From: Streptosporangium sp. NBC_01755
GTDB taxonomy: Bacteria; Actinomycetota; Actinomycetes; Streptosporangiales; Streptosporangiaceae
Assembly (NCBI RefSeq): GCF_035917995.1
Contig: NZ_CP109131.1
Location: 1,488,001 to 1,552,000, forward strand
Length of the DNA: 64,000 nucleotides
Direction of reading: 5' to 3'
Shown: in pieces, positions 46,405-56,713 of the stretch
Numbering within the stretch: position 1 is the stretch's first letter
How the letters are laid out: the number at the start of each line of letters is the position of its first letter
Made by a program: the position numbers and the translations under genes
Notes under the pieces: model-generated
What the model was told of the DNA's origin: nothing
Databases searched by the model: none
The model's input: the letters and a program-made list of their open reading frames with translations, nothing else

Positions 46405-46977
46405 TCAGGCCGGCGGCCGGTCAGGCTCGGTCGCGCGCAGCTGCCAGCGGCCGTGGTGCGCGGTGAGCTGAACCCGGGCCAGCGGCGGGACGTCGATGCG
46501 CCAGAACGAGGCGGGAGGTGCGGCGAGTACGTTCACCAGCGCGGCCCGGATGACCGCGGCGTGCGTCACCGCGACCGCGCGACCGTGGAAGGAATCCCGC
46601 CACAGGCCCGCCAGCCAGTCGCCGGTCCGCTCGATCAGATCCACGATCGACTCCCCGCCGTGCGGCCTGGCGGCGGGATCGGTGAGCCAGTCCTGGATCG
46701 CCTCGGGTTCGGCGGCCTGGACCTCGGCGAGCCCGCGGCCGCGCCAGCGCCCGTAGTCGCAGTCGCGCAACGCGGGCTCGATCGACGGGTCCAGTCCGAG
46801 CGCCGCCGCGGTCTCCCTGGCCGCGGCGGCGGGGCTGCACCAGGCCGTCGCCGCGGACTCCCACCCGTTCCCGGCCGCGTGTCCGCCTCGTTCGGTGAGC
46901 GGTTCGTCGGCCGAGAAGGACGCCCGGGAGAGCGCGACGGTGGGACCATGACAGACCAAGATCAAACGGATCGTCAC
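46405..46977 (-). CDS. Histidine phosphatase-superfamily protein with altered RHG motif
   Basis: The 190-residue protein resembles histidine phosphatases (TIRLILVCHGPT, ETAAALGLDP, DYGRWRGR, HGGESIVDLIERTGDWL, VAVTHAAVIRA). The canonical RHG reads CHG: the catalytic His is present but the preceding Arg is Cys. Related proteins with decayed motifs are found beside cbtAB cobalt-transport genes, and the cbtB/cbtA remains lie 1 kb away across the tnpB fragment. The GTG at 46977 is the start; no riboswitch is evident upstream. Confidence 0.75.
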   Translation of the reverse strand: MTIRLILVCHGPTVALSRASFSADEPLTERGGHAAGNGWESAATAWCSPAAAARETAAALGLDPSIEPALRDCDYGRWRGRGLAEVQAAEPEAIQDWLTDPAARPHGGESIVDLIERTGDWLAGLWRDSFHGRAVAVTHAAVIRAALVNVLAAPPASFWRIDVPPLARVQLTAHHGRWQLRATEPDRPPA

Positions 46978-47119
46978 GCGGCGGCTCCGAATGGTGAGCA
47001 GGGGATGGCGTCTGCAGATGCCTTTGGTTTTCTTATGGCCCATAGGCGGAACCGGACTCGAACCGTACATTGTCATTAACCTGACTGCGACGGCGAGCGG
47101 AATCGGTCGGATCTGAGCC

Positions 47120-47946
47120 GGCATGCCACTGTCAACTTGTCGAGGTGGCCGCACCCGGGGCAGGTGCGGGAGGTGTTGCGCGGATCCACCAGCCGTACGG
47201 CCACCCCGGCCAGGGCGGCCTTGTACGCCACGAACGTCCGTAGCTGATGGAAACCCCACGAGTGCAGGTCGGCACGCTGAGCCTTGCGAACCGTGACCCG
47301 CTCCCGGATGCCTTCGAGGTCTTCGAGGGCGATCCCGGCGCGGGTGTCCTTGGCCTTGCCGACCAGTTTCTTGGAGATGACATGGTTGACGTCACGGGCG
47401 AACCGCGACTCCTTACTGCGGCGCCTCTTCAGCAGCCGCTTGGCGGACTTGGTGCCCTTGGCCTGGAGCCGGGCCCGCAGCCGGGCGTTGCGCCGCCGCA
47501 CCGCCCGTACCCCCTTGCCGCTGTAGGGCTCACCGGTGGAGTCGGTGGCGAGGTTGACGATGCCCAGATCCACCCCCAACCACTCCTTCGGCTCCTCCCC
47601 TGGGGGTGGTGCGGGGACGTCGACGACCACGGCGAGGAAGAACACCCCGTCGCGGTAGACGAGATCCGCCTGACCCCGCAGGGTCGCTCCCTCGCTGTTC
47701 AGCCACCGGCCCCGGTAGAGAAGGGGCACGACGACCCGGCCGCTCAGGGTGAGGAGACTGACCGCCTCAGGACCCTTCCACGTCAGGATGCGCTGGTCGT
47801 AGGCGACCGCCCCCAGCTCCCGAAAGGCCGGCTTGATGGTCTTGTCGCGTTTGTAGGCCTCGCATGCCTTGGCGATGGAGCGGACGGCCATCTGCGCTGA
47901 CAACTCCCCCGGCCCCTCCAGATCCCCCTCCGCGAAATCCTCCCTT
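47120..47946 (-). pseudogene. TnpB-type RNA-guided nuclease fragment, both ends missing
   Basis: The frame encodes the middle of an IS200/IS605-family TnpB: AQMAVRSIAKACEAYK, the RuvC-I Asp in WLGVDLGIVNLATDS, the RuvC-II Glu in IALEDLEGIRE and the first zinc Cys pair RTCPGCGHLDK. After that the sequence changes, so the second Cys pair and the RuvC-III Asp are lost. The N-terminal 60 or so residues are replaced by the reverse complement of cbtB. The nuclease must be inactive. Confidence 0.85.
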
Positions 47947-47948
47947 GG

Positions 47949-48089
47949 GCGATCTTCGGTGCGGTGCTGTCGCTCCTTCTCCTCTACTTCGTCGGAGCCG
48001 AGCAGGGTGTGTTCTCCGTGTTCGGCGGTCAGTTCGTCCATGAGTTCGTCCACGACGGCCGGCATCTCCTCGGCTTCCCCTGTCACTGA
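47949..48089 (+). pseudogene. cbtB: Cobalt transporter subunit CbtB, 5' truncated
   Basis: The plus strand encodes AIFGAVLSLLLLYFVGAEQG and then FVHEFVHDGRHLLGFPCH before a stop, the membrane helix and His-rich tail typical of the 60-residue CbtB. The first codons are replaced by the tnpB fragment on the opposite strand. Promoter and any B12 riboswitch are therefore gone. Confidence 0.8.
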
Positions 48090-48108
48090 CCAGCAGACGG
48101 GACGTGCT

Positions 48109-48555
48109 ATGACGATGCGCGCACTGCTGCTGCGCGGAATGCTCGTCGGGCTCGTATCGGCCGCGCTTGCCCTGGTGTTCGCCTGGATCTTCGGCGAGCC
48201 CCAGGTGAGCCTGGCCATCGCGTTCAAGGGGCAGCACGCGCACGAGGCAGCGGCCGCCGAGCCGGAAATAGTCTCACGTATCGTTCAGCAGACCTCAGGT
48301 CTGGCCGTCGCGATCGGCCTGTTCGGAGTGGCGATCGGCAGGTTGTTCGCCGTGGCGTTCGCCCTCGCCTATGGACGGATCGGCGGGTTCGGCATCCGCG
48401 CCGCCTCGGCGTTGGTGGCCGGCGGCGGGTTCGTCACCGTCGTGCTGGTGCCGTTCCTGTTCTACCCCGCCAATCCGCCCGCGGTGGGCGTGGGTGACAC
48501 CATCGGCGCCCGCACCGGCCTGTACTTCGCGGTGATCGCCATCTCGGCGGCGATT
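48109..48555 (+). pseudogene. cbtA: Cobalt transporter subunit CbtA, 3' truncated
   Basis: From the ATG at 48109 the frame gives MRALLLRGMLVGLVSAALAL, FGEPQVSLAIAF, VQQTSGLAVAIGLFGVAIGR and further membrane segments of the CbtA family. The similarity stops near residue 149 (YFAVIAISA) and continues into DPYPCPCPASD, which derives from a hairpin. CbtA normally has about 230 residues or more, so the last helices are missing. Confidence 0.78.
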
Positions 48556-48566
48556 GATCCGTACCC

Positions 48567-48596
48567 ATGCCCGTGTCCGGCCTCGGACACGGGCAT
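48567..48596. terminator. Perfect 13-bp hairpin downstream of geosmin synthase
   Basis: ATGCCCGTGTCCG, loop GCCT, CGGACACGGGCAT. It lies 110 bases after the geosmin synthase stop and at the broken end of cbtA, facing both. Probably a bidirectional terminator. Confidence 0.7.
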
Positions 48597-48707
48597 ACTC
48601 GTGCCGCGTGTTCTCACCGGGATCCACCGGCAGCGGAAGGAAGGTTCGAAGGCGGCCAGGCGGGAGACCAGGGCACGCTCTCGGCCGCGTCGGGGTTCAA
48701 TCGGGGT

Positions 48708-51065
<2,358 letters not shown>

Positions 51066-51095
51066 TTACGCAATGACCACGTAGAGTGAAAGGGA

Positions 51096-51317
51096 TTATC
51101 GTGAATACGCCATGGCACGGTCAGGACATCCGGTGTCCGCCGGCCGGGGTTCCCGGCGGCCGGAGCGCGACGCGCCGGCCGCGAGGTCACGGAGTTGGTC
51201 GGCGAACGCGAGTGCCTGCTCCGGTGTCATCCGGGGCTCGGTGCCGACGTAGAAGATCACGATGTCGCCGCTCGGGGACGTCGTGGCGGTGAACGGGAGA
51301 GACTGGTGGATAACCAT
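51096..51317 (-). CDS. Small hypothetical protein
   Basis: A 73-residue frame whose first 50 residues (FTATTSPSGDIVIFYVGTEP, TPEQALAFADQLRDLAAGAS) read like a real small domain. The tail is Arg/Pro-rich. It is divergent from the DNA methylase gene, 176 bases away. I do not recognise the family. Confidence 0.5.
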   Translation of the reverse strand: MVIHQSLPFTATTSPSGDIVIFYVGTEPRMTPEQALAFADQLRDLAAGASRSGRREPRPADTGCPDRAMAYSR

Positions 51318-51493
51318 GATGGGGTCATCTTTGCCTGCCCCACCGACAATTCGCAGGTCCTTTTACGCCCGGCACCCCCGTCACGTGAACCAAATACACG
51401 TACTCGATGCCGCCGATCGACGCCCGTCAACGCTGTGAGATAAGTTGTCGTCCACATGTCAAATGAGCTGACGTGGGAAAACGGAGGCTGGCG

Positions 51494-53437
51494 ATGGCAG
51501 GGGACGAGGCGAGCGTCACCGCCGCCGACATCGCGCGGATGGCCGGCGTCGGCCGCGCGGCCGTGAGCAACTGGCGGCGACGGCACGAGGACTTCCCCGA
51601 GCCCGTGGGCGGGACGGCGACCAGCCCGACCTTCTCACTCGGTGCCGTCGAGGCGTGGCTGCTCCAGCAGGGCAAGGTGGCCGAGCTCCCGCTACGCGAG
51701 CGCGTCTGGCAGCAGGTCCGCGCCGCCGGCGACGACCTCAGGCTCGGCGAGGTCGTCGCCGAGGCCACCGAGCTCCTGCGCGGCCAGGGCAGGCCCCGCA
51801 CCGTCCCGGCCCCCGCGTGGGAGCTCATCAGGCGATATGCCGAGGAGGAGGGGAGCCCCCAGGCCATCCGCTTCCTGCTGGACCGCTACGCCGACGTCCA
51901 CTCACGCCGTCTGGCCGAGACACCCGCCGAGATCGCGGGCTTCATGGCCCACCTGTCGGGGCCCGAGGCCCGGTCCGTCCTCGACCCCGCCTGCGGTCTC
52001 GGCGTCCTCCTCGCCGCGGCGGCCTCGGGGCGGCGCGCGTACGGGCAGGAGTACGACGACTCCCTGGCCCGGCTGGCGCAGTCACGCCTGGCACTGGCCG
52101 GAGCGGGCGCCGAGGCTCCGGCGGGCGTCGGGAAGCGGACGGGCGGCAAGGCGAAGGCGGGCGGCAAGGCGAAGGCGGGCGGTGCACCGGAGGCCGCCGG
52201 CGAGGTCAGGGCGGGCGACTCGCTGCGCCAGGACGCCTGGCCTGACCTGACCGTCGACGCCGTCGTGTGCCATCCCCCGTTCAACGAGCGCCACTGGGGA
52301 TACGACGAGCTGACGAGCGACCCGCGCTGGGAGTACGGGCTGCCGCCCAAGATGGAGTCCGAGCTGGCCTGGGTCCAGCACGCGCTCGCCCACCTGGCGC
52401 CGGGCGGCGTCGCGGTGCTGCTGATGCCCGCGATCGCCGCCAACCGCCGCTCGGGCCGCCGCATTCGCAGCAACCTGCTGCGGCGCGGGACCCTGCGGGC
52501 CGTCATCGGCCTCCCCCCGAAGGTCGCATCGGGTGGCACCGCGCTGCCCGTGCACATCTGGGTGCTGCGCAAGCCCACCGCCGACGACCGCACCCCCTCC
52601 CGTGTCCTGATGGCCGAGGCCGACCTGGGAAGCCTCGACGCGGTGGCCGAGCGGTGGCGCGAGTTCCGCGCGGATCCCGACCTCGACATCGACAGGCCGG
52701 GCGAGAGCCGGACGGTCCCGATCATCGAGCTGGTCGACGAGGACGTCGACGTCACCCCCTCCCGGTATCTCGGCACCGAGGAGCAGGTCTCGGCGGAGGG
52801 TTACCTCCTGCTCCGCGAGCGCCTGGCCGAGCGGCTCGGGCGGCTCGCCACCCTTGTCCCCGAGGCCGTCCCCGGCACCGGCCAGGAGTTGCCCTCCGTC
52901 ACACTGGCGGAGTTGGAGCGGATCGGGGCGCTGGCCGTCTGGCAGGCGGGGCGCTTCGAGATCGACGGCTCGGGCGATCCGGTGCTGATCGACCAGCACG
53001 TCCTGGACGGGGGCACGGTGGAGACGCGCACACACCCCGAGGGCCGGATCAGGATCGAGCCGGGAGACGTGGTCGCCGCCATCGGAAGCGGCGGCCTGGC
53101 CACCCGGGTGATCGAGGAGCCCGGCCTGCTGCTCGGCCCCCGGCTCGTCCTGCTGCGCCCCGACCCCGACCGGCTGGACCCGTTCTTCCTCGCGGGCTTC
53201 GTCCGGGCTCTCTCCCCGGGCGCGACGACCGGCACCCAGTCCGGCTCCACCCGCTTCGACCCGCGCCGCGCCCAGGTGCCGCGCCTCTCGGTCGAGGAGC
53301 AGCGAAGGTACGGCGACACCTTCCGCGAGATCTTCACCTTCGAGGCCGAACTCCGGGAGCTGACCACCTCGGGCCAGACCGCCGCCACCGCCCTGACCCA
53401 CGCCCTCGCCACCGGAACGCTCGCGCCGCCGGCCTGA
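51494..53437 (+). CDS. N6-adenine DNA methylase with HTH N-terminus and HsdS-like C-terminus
   Basis: GGAGG precedes the ATG at 51494. Residues 1-50 form a small DNA-binding helix-turn-helix (VTAADIARMAGVGRAAVSNW). The methylase core has motif I LDPACGLGVLL near residue 160 and the region of motif IV at about residue 257 reading CHPPFNERHWGYDEL. Active N6 methylases have N/D/S-PP-F/Y; here the first position is His. The C-terminal 200 residues resemble a specificity domain (LAELERIGALAVWQAGRFEI). An Ala/Gly/Lys repeat (GGKAKA) interrupts the core. No restriction subunit is nearby, so it would be a solitary methylase or a catalytically weak regulator. Confidence 0.82.
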   Translation: MAGDEASVTAADIARMAGVGRAAVSNWRRRHEDFPEPVGGTATSPTFSLGAVEAWLLQQGKVAELPLRERVWQQVRAAGDDLRLGEVVAEATELLRGQGRPRTVPAPAWELIRRYAEEEGSPQAIRFLLDRYADVHSRRLAETPAEIAGFMAHLSGPEARSVLDPACGLGVLLAAAASGRRAYGQEYDDSLARLAQSRLALAGAGAEAPAGVGKRTGGKAKAGGKAKAGGAPEAAGEVRAGDSLRQDAWPDLTVDAVVCHPPFNERHWGYDELTSDPRWEYGLPPKMESELAWVQHALAHLAPGGVAVLLMPAIAANRRSGRRIRSNLLRRGTLRAVIGLPPKVASGGTALPVHIWVLRKPTADDRTPSRVLMAEADLGSLDAVAERWREFRADPDLDIDRPGESRTVPIIELVDEDVDVTPSRYLGTEEQVSAEGYLLLRERLAERLGRLATLVPEAVPGTGQELPSVTLAELERIGALAVWQAGRFEIDGSGDPVLIDQHVLDGGTVETRTHPEGRIRIEPGDVVAAIGSGGLATRVIEEPGLLLGPRLVLLRPDPDRLDPFFLAGFVRALSPGATTGTQSGSTRFDPRRAQVPRLSVEEQRRYGDTFREIFTFEAELRELTTSGQTAATALTHALATGTLAPPA

Positions 53438-53456
53438 GGTGTTCTCCCACCCCGCC

Positions 53457-53995
53457 TCAGGAGGGGGCAGGGACCGTGAGCATCCCAGAGGCCATGACAC
53501 GCAGCGACGCGGCCAGCCGCATCGTCTCTCCGCGCTCCAGCAGTCGCAGGACCGGTTCGCTCTGGAGGCTGCCCAGCAGGATGTGCGCCAGTAGCTCTCC
53601 GTCCAGGTCGGGGCGCCGCGCGGCGATCAGTGCGCTGGTGTGGCCGTGCCAGAACCGGTAGACGGGGTGGTCGCCGGCTTCGTCCCGGTGCTCGCCGTGC
53701 TCCTTCCACTCCGGCCTGGGCGCCGCCGTGGCGGCGTGGCCGAGCGCCGCGAGGAGCCCCTTGTTGCGGCCGACGACGTCGACGATCGCGTCCAGAAAGG
53801 CCATCAGCCGCTCCTCGGGCGGGGCGCCGGGCCCCAGCGGCGGAGGTCCACTCGCCACGGCCTCCTCCAGGGCGTACGCCCGCTCCTGCATCAGCGCGAC
53901 CATCAGCCCCATCCGGCTGCCGAAACGGTGGAACACCGTTACCGACTCCGGCCGCGGCGGCGACCTGTTCCATGGAGATCTGCCCGCCGTGCTCA
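53457..53995 (-). pseudogene. TetR-family regulator, N-terminus deleted and frameshifted in the HTH
   Basis: The C-terminal ligand domain is intact (RMGLMVALMQERAYALEEAV, HILLGSLQSEPVLRLLERG). The HTH reads GGQISMEQVAAAAGVG in one frame and continues TVFHRFGSRMGL in another, so a few bases are lost between them. Helix 1 and the start codon are missing where the gene abuts a truncated oxidoreductase on the other strand near 53970-53995. Confidence 0.8.
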
Positions 53996-54777
53996 CCGGC
54001 GACGTGGTCGGCACGGTCGACGCGGTGGGGCCGGGCGTCGACCCCGCCCTTACCGGCCGGCGGGTCGCCACGCTGGCCGAGGACGCCTTCGCCGACCACG
54101 TCCTCGCCGACGCCGGGTGGCTCGCGCCCGTACCGGAGGGAGTCGGCGACGCCACCGCGAGCATGCTGCCGATGGGCGCCCCCGTGGCGCTGGGCACGTT
54201 GCGCGCCGCCCGGCTGTCGCCCGGCGAGACCGTGCTCGTCCACGCCGCCGCTGGAGGTATCGGCCATCTGGCCGTGCAACTCGCCAAGATCGCTGGCGCC
54301 GGCACCGTGATCGCCACGGCCGGCTCCCCCGCCAAGCTGAACTTCACCCGCACGCTCGGCGCCGACGTGGCCGTCGACTACTCCGCGGAGGACTGGCCCG
54401 AGCGGGTGCGCGAGGCCGCACCAGGAGGAGTCGACGTCGTCCTGGACTCCGTCGGCGGCCGCATCCTGCTACGCAGCCTCGACCTTCTGACACCGTTCGG
54501 CCGAGCCATCGTCTACGGAGCGGCCGGCGGCGAGGCAACCGATATCCCGCTGACCAGCCTTTTCGCAATGAGATCGGCAGCCGCGTTCTCGCTGCTCGCC
54601 TGGCGCGCCGCCGCGCCGAAACAAGCGCGCGAGGACATGGACCAGGTCACCCGGCACGCGGTCGAGGGGAGACTACGTGCCAGGCTGCACGCCCGGCTGC
54701 CACTCGACGAGGCGGCCGAAGCGCATCGGATCATGGAAAGCCGCTCCCAGCTCGGCCGCGTCCTGCTCATACCCTGA
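53970..54777 (+). pseudogene. Zinc-free alcohol dehydrogenase/quinone reductase, 5' truncated
   Basis: From LPAVLTGDVVGTVDAVG onward the sequence is a normal medium-chain reductase (VLVHAAAGGIGHLAVQLAKI for NADPH, VDVVLDSVGGRILLRSLDLL, ESRSQLGRVLLIP at the C-terminus). About 60 N-terminal residues are missing. The break coincides with the break of the divergent tetR gene, so one deletion removed the shared promoter and both 5' ends. Confidence 0.8.
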
Positions 54778-55086
54778 ACTCCTGGCTCAATCATCGACGC
54801 GTACCAGGCCCGGAGCCGTGCGGGGTGCGCCGACGGGGCCGTTCGCTTACGGTCCGGGGGCGGCACTGCCGCCCCACTTTCGGCAGCAGCCGCTCGATCC
54901 GCTCCCGCGACTCGTCCAGCACGATCCACTTAAAGGCTTCCCAAGACGCCCACCCCACCCACGCGAACTACACGCTCCGCGACGAGACATCACCGAGAAG
55001 GGGTCAACGAGTCATACACACCAAGCATGAACTCGGCTCCTGGAGGCGGTCACTTCGAAAAGTGACCGCCTCCAATCTCCATAGCC
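54778..55086. other. Gene-poor stretch with a strong terminator at its right end
   Basis: About 310 bases between convergent genes. The minus strand encodes FKWIVLDESRERIERLLPKV around 54870-54950, possibly the tail of a lost gene that I cannot name. The rest shows no coding signal. Confidence 0.35.
55041..55074. terminator. Perfect 15-bp hairpin terminator after the HATPase gene
   Basis: TGGAGGCGGTCACTT, loop CGAA, AAGTGACCGCCTCCA. It begins 12 bases beyond the HATPase stop and is the strongest simple hairpin in the region. Confidence 0.85.
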
Positions 55087-55575
55087 TCAGGGCCATGCCA
55101 CCAACTGGAACCAGACGGACTTTCCGTAGGGGTTGAGGGTCCAGCCCCAGTTGTGGGAGAGGTCTTCGACGATGGTGAGGCCCCTGCCGGAGGTCGCCAG
55201 GTGGTCGGCCTGCCTCATTCGGGGGACGGCTATGCAGGAGTCGTAGACGTCCACGGTCATCAATTCTTTCTCCCTGGTGGTTCTGATGCGGATGACGGTC
55301 GGGTCCGGAACGTCCGACGAGCCGTATGCGATCGCTTTGGTGACGAGTTCGGAGACCAGAAGTTCGGCGATTTCCGGGGTGTCTTCCGACGCGTTCCAGT
55401 CGGTGGCGATGTCCCGGACGAATCGGCGGGCGGAGGCCACGTTTCGCGTTTCGCACGGCATCCATCTCTCCCCCAGCACGGCCAGGGAAGGGTCCAGCGT
55501 GTAGCGATATTCGATCAGCGCCGCGTACGCCTTGAGAGCCTCTTTTCCGGTCTCCCCTTCTTCTTTGGAATCCAT
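55087..55575 (-). CDS. HATPase_c ATP-binding protein (RsbW/anti-sigma-like)
   Basis: The 162-residue protein has a GHKL-type ATPase fold: ELLVSELVTKAIAYGSSDVPDPT (N-box with the usual Asn replaced by Lys in VTKA), VDVYDSCIAVP and SGRGLTIVEDLSHNWGW (G-boxes). Such proteins in actinomycetes are anti-sigma-type kinases or partners of DUF397/XRE modules. It is divergent from the XRE gene by about 105 bases, a common pairing. Start ATG 55575. Confidence 0.85.
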   Translation of the reverse strand: MDSKEEGETGKEALKAYAALIEYRYTLDPSLAVLGERWMPCETRNVASARRFVRDIATDWNASEDTPEIAELLVSELVTKAIAYGSSDVPDPTVIRIRTTREKELMTVDVYDSCIAVPRMRQADHLATSGRGLTIVEDLSHNWGWTLNPYGKSVWFQLVAWP

Positions 55576-55681
55576 ATGGCCAGCGTGCCGCGATATGGCT
55601 ACGCTTGGTAGTCGAACGGTTACCATCGACGAGCGTTGGGGATTCGCACGGCCGTTGTTGAATTCCGGCAAGGAGGGCATC

Positions 55682-56713
55682 GTGATCGACCTCTACACAC
55701 CTCAGGCAATATGGGGCCGAGAGCTGAAGCACTACCGGAAAGCGGCGGGGCTCACCCAGAGTCAGCTGGCCGAGAAGATCCACTTCAGCGAGTCCCTGAT
55801 CAGCGGGGTGGAGACCGGCCAGCTTCCGGCCAGCCCCGAGTTCGCCGACGCCTGCGACAAGGTCCTCAACACGGGCGGCGCCCTCCGCCGCCTTCTCGAC
55901 TGGCGAAAAGCACAACAGTTCCCGTCGTGGTTCGGTAAGTGGAGGGCAAGGGAACCAGAGGCAACCGAACTGCGCGCCTACGAACCTCTTCTGGTTCCAG
56001 GGCTGCTTCAGACCGAGGCTTACGCCCGCGTGGTAATGCATGGCGACGAGGTAGCCCTACGAGCCCGCCTGGAACGTCAGGCTATCCTCACCCGGGAGGA
56101 CCCACAGCCTCCGATCTTCCGGTGCGTCATCGATGAGGCCGTTCTCTATCGACCAATAGGCGAACCCAAGGACATGCGAGGGCAACTGGAGTATCTGTGT
56201 TCCATAATCAGTCCCGCGCTTAGCATCCAGGTGATTCCCCACGGGATGCATCCGGGTCTGCTCAGCGGGTTCACCATCGCGACCTTTGATGGTGGAATCG
56301 ATGTAGCGTACGTGGACACGGCTCTACATGGACTCACCGTCAATGATCACGAAGAAGTCCGCTACGCCATCCGGAAGTTTGAGTCCATCAGGACCGAGGC
56401 GTTGCCGCTACGCATGTCGATAGACCTCATCAAAAGGACGGCAGAGGAAAGATGGACCTGTAGGGTCGGGGGCTGGCGCGGTGGCTTCTCCTGGCGGGAG
56501 GGCCTGGGGCCTTCCTTCCGTCGGTTTCCCGGACGGGTGTGCCACCCCAGTGGCCGTGACCAGGTTCTTCGCTCCGTTTCCAACCCCCGCCACCTCGATC
56601 CGTGCATGCGGTTCTCCCGCACACGGCTCACCGACGTCGTTCACCGCCGGCATTCGGCCTTTCCCGCCAGGGCTTGCCCGCCCTGGGCGCGACGACGATT
56701 CCATACAGGCTGA
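55682..56713 (+). CDS. XRE-family regulator with DUF5753 domain, stop codon destroyed by an intron
   Basis: AAGGAGG precedes the GTG at 55682. Residues 15-70 are the HTH (WGRELKHYRKAAGLTQSQLA, HFSESLISGVETGQ), then a DUF5753 domain (YEPLLVPGLLQTEAYARVV, VLYRPIGEPKDMRGQLEYL, RTEALPLRMSIDLIKRTAEERW). The original gene ended in ACC-TGA, 259 residues. A group II intron inserted after the T at 56459 removed the stop, so translation now runs 84 codons into intron sequence. The domain core is complete, so the protein may still function with a foreign tail. Confidence 0.85.
   Translation: MIDLYTPQAIWGRELKHYRKAAGLTQSQLAEKIHFSESLISGVETGQLPASPEFADACDKVLNTGGALRRLLDWRKAQQFPSWFGKWRAREPEATELRAYEPLLVPGLLQTEAYARVVMHGDEVALRARLERQAILTREDPQPPIFRCVIDEAVLYRPIGEPKDMRGQLEYLCSIISPALSIQVIPHGMHPGLLSGFTIATFDGGIDVAYVDTALHGLTVNDHEEVRYAIRKFESIRTEALPLRMSIDLIKRTAEERWTCRVGGWRGGFSWREGLGPSFRRFPGRVCHPSGRDQVLRSVSNPRHLDPCMRFSRTRLTDVVHRRHSAFPARACPPWARRRFHTG
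56600..56629 (-). ncRNA. Group II intron domain V
   Basis: GAGCCGTGTGCGG, GAGAA loop region, CCGCATGCACGG form the conserved catalytic hairpin with the AGC triad on its 5' side. It overlaps the extreme 3' end of the reverse transcriptase frame. The further 140 bases to 56460 would hold domain VI, unusually long for this part. Confidence 0.8.

Noticed and set aside
47040-47110. tRNA-like or riboswitch-like segment upstream of the histidine phosphatase (GGTTCGAGTCC with CCGCC)
   Set aside because: It looks like a T-arm, but there is no matching acceptor arm or anticodon arm, and the riboswitch boxes are incomplete.
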